6,738 bases of DNA, taken from Gammaproteobacteria bacterium. GTDB taxonomy: Bacteria; Pseudomonadota; Gammaproteobacteria; BMS3Bbin11. Location of the stretch: contig DAOVWW010000078.1 of the NCBI GenBank assembly GCA_030636465.1, positions 1 through 6,738 of the forward strand, read 5' to 3'. The notes beneath the pieces were generated by a model that saw only the letters and a program-made list of their open reading frames with translations, had not been told where the DNA came from and ran no database searches. A program made the translations under genes and the position numbers. Shown here piece after piece: positions 5,773 through 6,738 of this stretch (its first letter is position 1; every line of letters starts with the position of its first letter).

Positions 5773-6738
5773 TAGTTAGTCTCATTCCCGGTGTCGACGG
5801 GCAGCAGTCGGAAGCCCTCATTTTGAGTCTGCCACTGGAGGTAAACAGCACCACCATTGGCCAGCAGGAAAGGGTAGTCAGATTCACCATCCGCCTCTGC
5901 CAGTAATTCAGGTTCAGTCCAGGATTTGCCGCTGTTGAACGATCTCATTAGCAGGATACTGGCTTGTTTACCATCAAACTCATGCCATACGACAAAGACT
6001 TTCTGGCCCAGGCTCAAGACATGCGGGTGGGAAGCGGTGGCTTCATAGTTTCCAAAACTGACGGGTTTAGAAAAGCTTTGTGCCTGGTCTCTGGAATGCG
6101 CATAAAATAGTCCGTGACGCTTGGGTGCATTATCAAACCAGACCATGTGATACACGCCATCATCAGGAATTGAGATCGCTGGCCCATGGTGCGGGCAGGC
6201 ATCTATTTTCCAGTAGTCATAACTTACCCTGACAGGACTGCCTGCTTTATTTTTTTCAACAAATTTCACCAGAGCATGATCGCGGGTATTCTTACCGTAT
6301 ATATTGCGCCACATCACTACCGGCAGCTGGTCGACATCCATAGCCATAACAACACGACAGCACTCACAGCTATTATCAATTATCTTCACATTTGGATGGA
6401 ACGAGGCTCCATGATCATCTGACAGGGCATAATAGAGTGCTGCACCGGGATAATCTTTACCCTCACGTTTGGCTTTCAGGCGATCACGTTTATCGAGCCA
6501 GGCAAGATAGATGTCGCCCTGCTCATTGATGCCCATCGCCTCAAAACGGTGTCCGGTAATCTCAAGATTGTCATTGACTGTGACCGGATCAGAGAAGTGT
6601 TCGCCACCATCCAGTGAGCGGCTGAATCGCACGTTGCCTGTGTACTTTTTCTGTAACGGTGTGGTCCAGGAGATAAAAATTCTCTTATTTTTATCGATAA
6701 CAATCTTGGTGCGATTCTCACCGCGTGCGGATATGGCC
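5772..6738 (-). CDS. BNR/Asp-box repeat (sialidase-fold) protein, N-terminus outside window
   Basis: The frame is open to the right edge, giving 321 visible C-terminal residues; the true start lies beyond base 6738. A GTG at 6632 is internal, since the upstream codons continue the same protein style (ISARGENRTKIVID..., FISWTTP). At least four Asp-box motifs mark beta-propeller blades: SRSLDGGEHF, ALSDDHGASF, the degenerate HSRDQAQSF, and RSFNSGKSW, each followed by a proline/valine strand (for example SDPVTV, SKPVSF, TEPELL). Strands such as IYLAWLD, YHMVWFD and VFVVWHEF repeat in step. Between blades lie CECC (codons 6368-6357) and CPHHGP (codons starting at 6197), uncommon in a propeller and suggestive of metal binding or redox-active cysteines. 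True sialidase activity cannot be inferred: the arginine triad and the N-terminal FRIP-type motif are not visible. It heads the visible cluster and overlaps the redoxin gene. Confidence 0.8.
   Translation of the reverse strand, partial: AISARGENRTKIVIDKNKRIFISWTTPLQKKYTGNVRFSRSLDGGEHFSDPVTVNDNLEITGHRFEAMGINEQGDIYLAWLDKRDRLKAKREGKDYPGAALYYALSDDHGASFHPNVKIIDNSCECCRVVMAMDVDQLPVVMWRNIYGKNTRDHALVKFVEKNKAGSPVRVSYDYWKIDACPHHGPAISIPDDGVYHMVWFDNAPKRHGLFYAHSRDQAQSFSKPVSFGNYEATASHPHVLSLGQKVFVVWHEFDGKQASILLMRSFNSGKSWTEPELLAEADGESDYPFLLANGGAVYLQWQTQNEGFRLLPVDTGNETN

Noticed and set aside
6630..6632. GTG as the start of the BNR protein
   Set aside because: The frame stays open with propeller-like sequence up to the window edge, and no signal peptide follows the GTG.
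5772..6738. Calling the BNR protein a sialidase (nanH-type)
   Set aside because: Asp-boxes define the propeller fold only; catalytic arginines, tyrosine/glutamate pair and the N-terminal signature are not identifiable in the visible part.

Overview
The window carries one gene-dense stretch in which every supported gene lies on the minus strand. Read in the direction of transcription, from high to low coordinates, the order is: (i) a BNR/Asp-box (sialidase-fold) protein cut by the right edge; (ii) a TlpA/thioredoxin-like protein overlapping it by one base; (iii) and (iv) two tandem paralogues of the DUF3604 family; (v) a membrane-anchored parvulin-type peptidyl-prolyl isomerase; (vi) the first 39 codons of what looks like a HupE/UreJ-type membrane protein, cut by the left edge. 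Of the five genes whose N-terminus is inside the window, four start with an apparent signal peptide and one with a membrane anchor, so this is a cell-envelope module facing the periplasm or outside.

Mid-range base composition, clear Shine-Dalgarno sites, protein style and this gene combination suggest a Gram-negative bacterium, most likely a gammaproteobacterium, perhaps an aquatic one. That is inference; no RNA or marker gene is present to settle it. I see no tRNA, rRNA, CRISPR, transposase or phage gene.

The layout has two tightly coupled pairs at the ends (BNR/TlpA with a TAGTG overlap; PPIase/HupE with a 2-nt gap). The DUF3604 genes stand between them, separated by gaps of 131, 141 and 148 nt. 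The first gap is AT-rich and is the best place for an internal promoter. Each of the other two gaps holds one copy of the same ~95-bp imperfect palindromic repeat, placed just behind the stop codon of each DUF3604 gene but in opposite orientation.

Both DUF3604 proteins keep a series of motifs (GDTHLHT, a DH pair, a GxEW glutamate, xHNGN, GSTDSH) that line up in order with the metal-binding motifs of PHP-domain phosphoesterases. The best working idea is that they are exported metal-dependent hydrolases. The isomerase could help fold exported proteins, the CPPC redoxin could keep cysteines reduced (the BNR protein has an unusual CECC plus CPHH cysteine/histidine set), and the HupE-like protein could move a metal. 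The joint pathway and substrate cannot be told from sequence alone.
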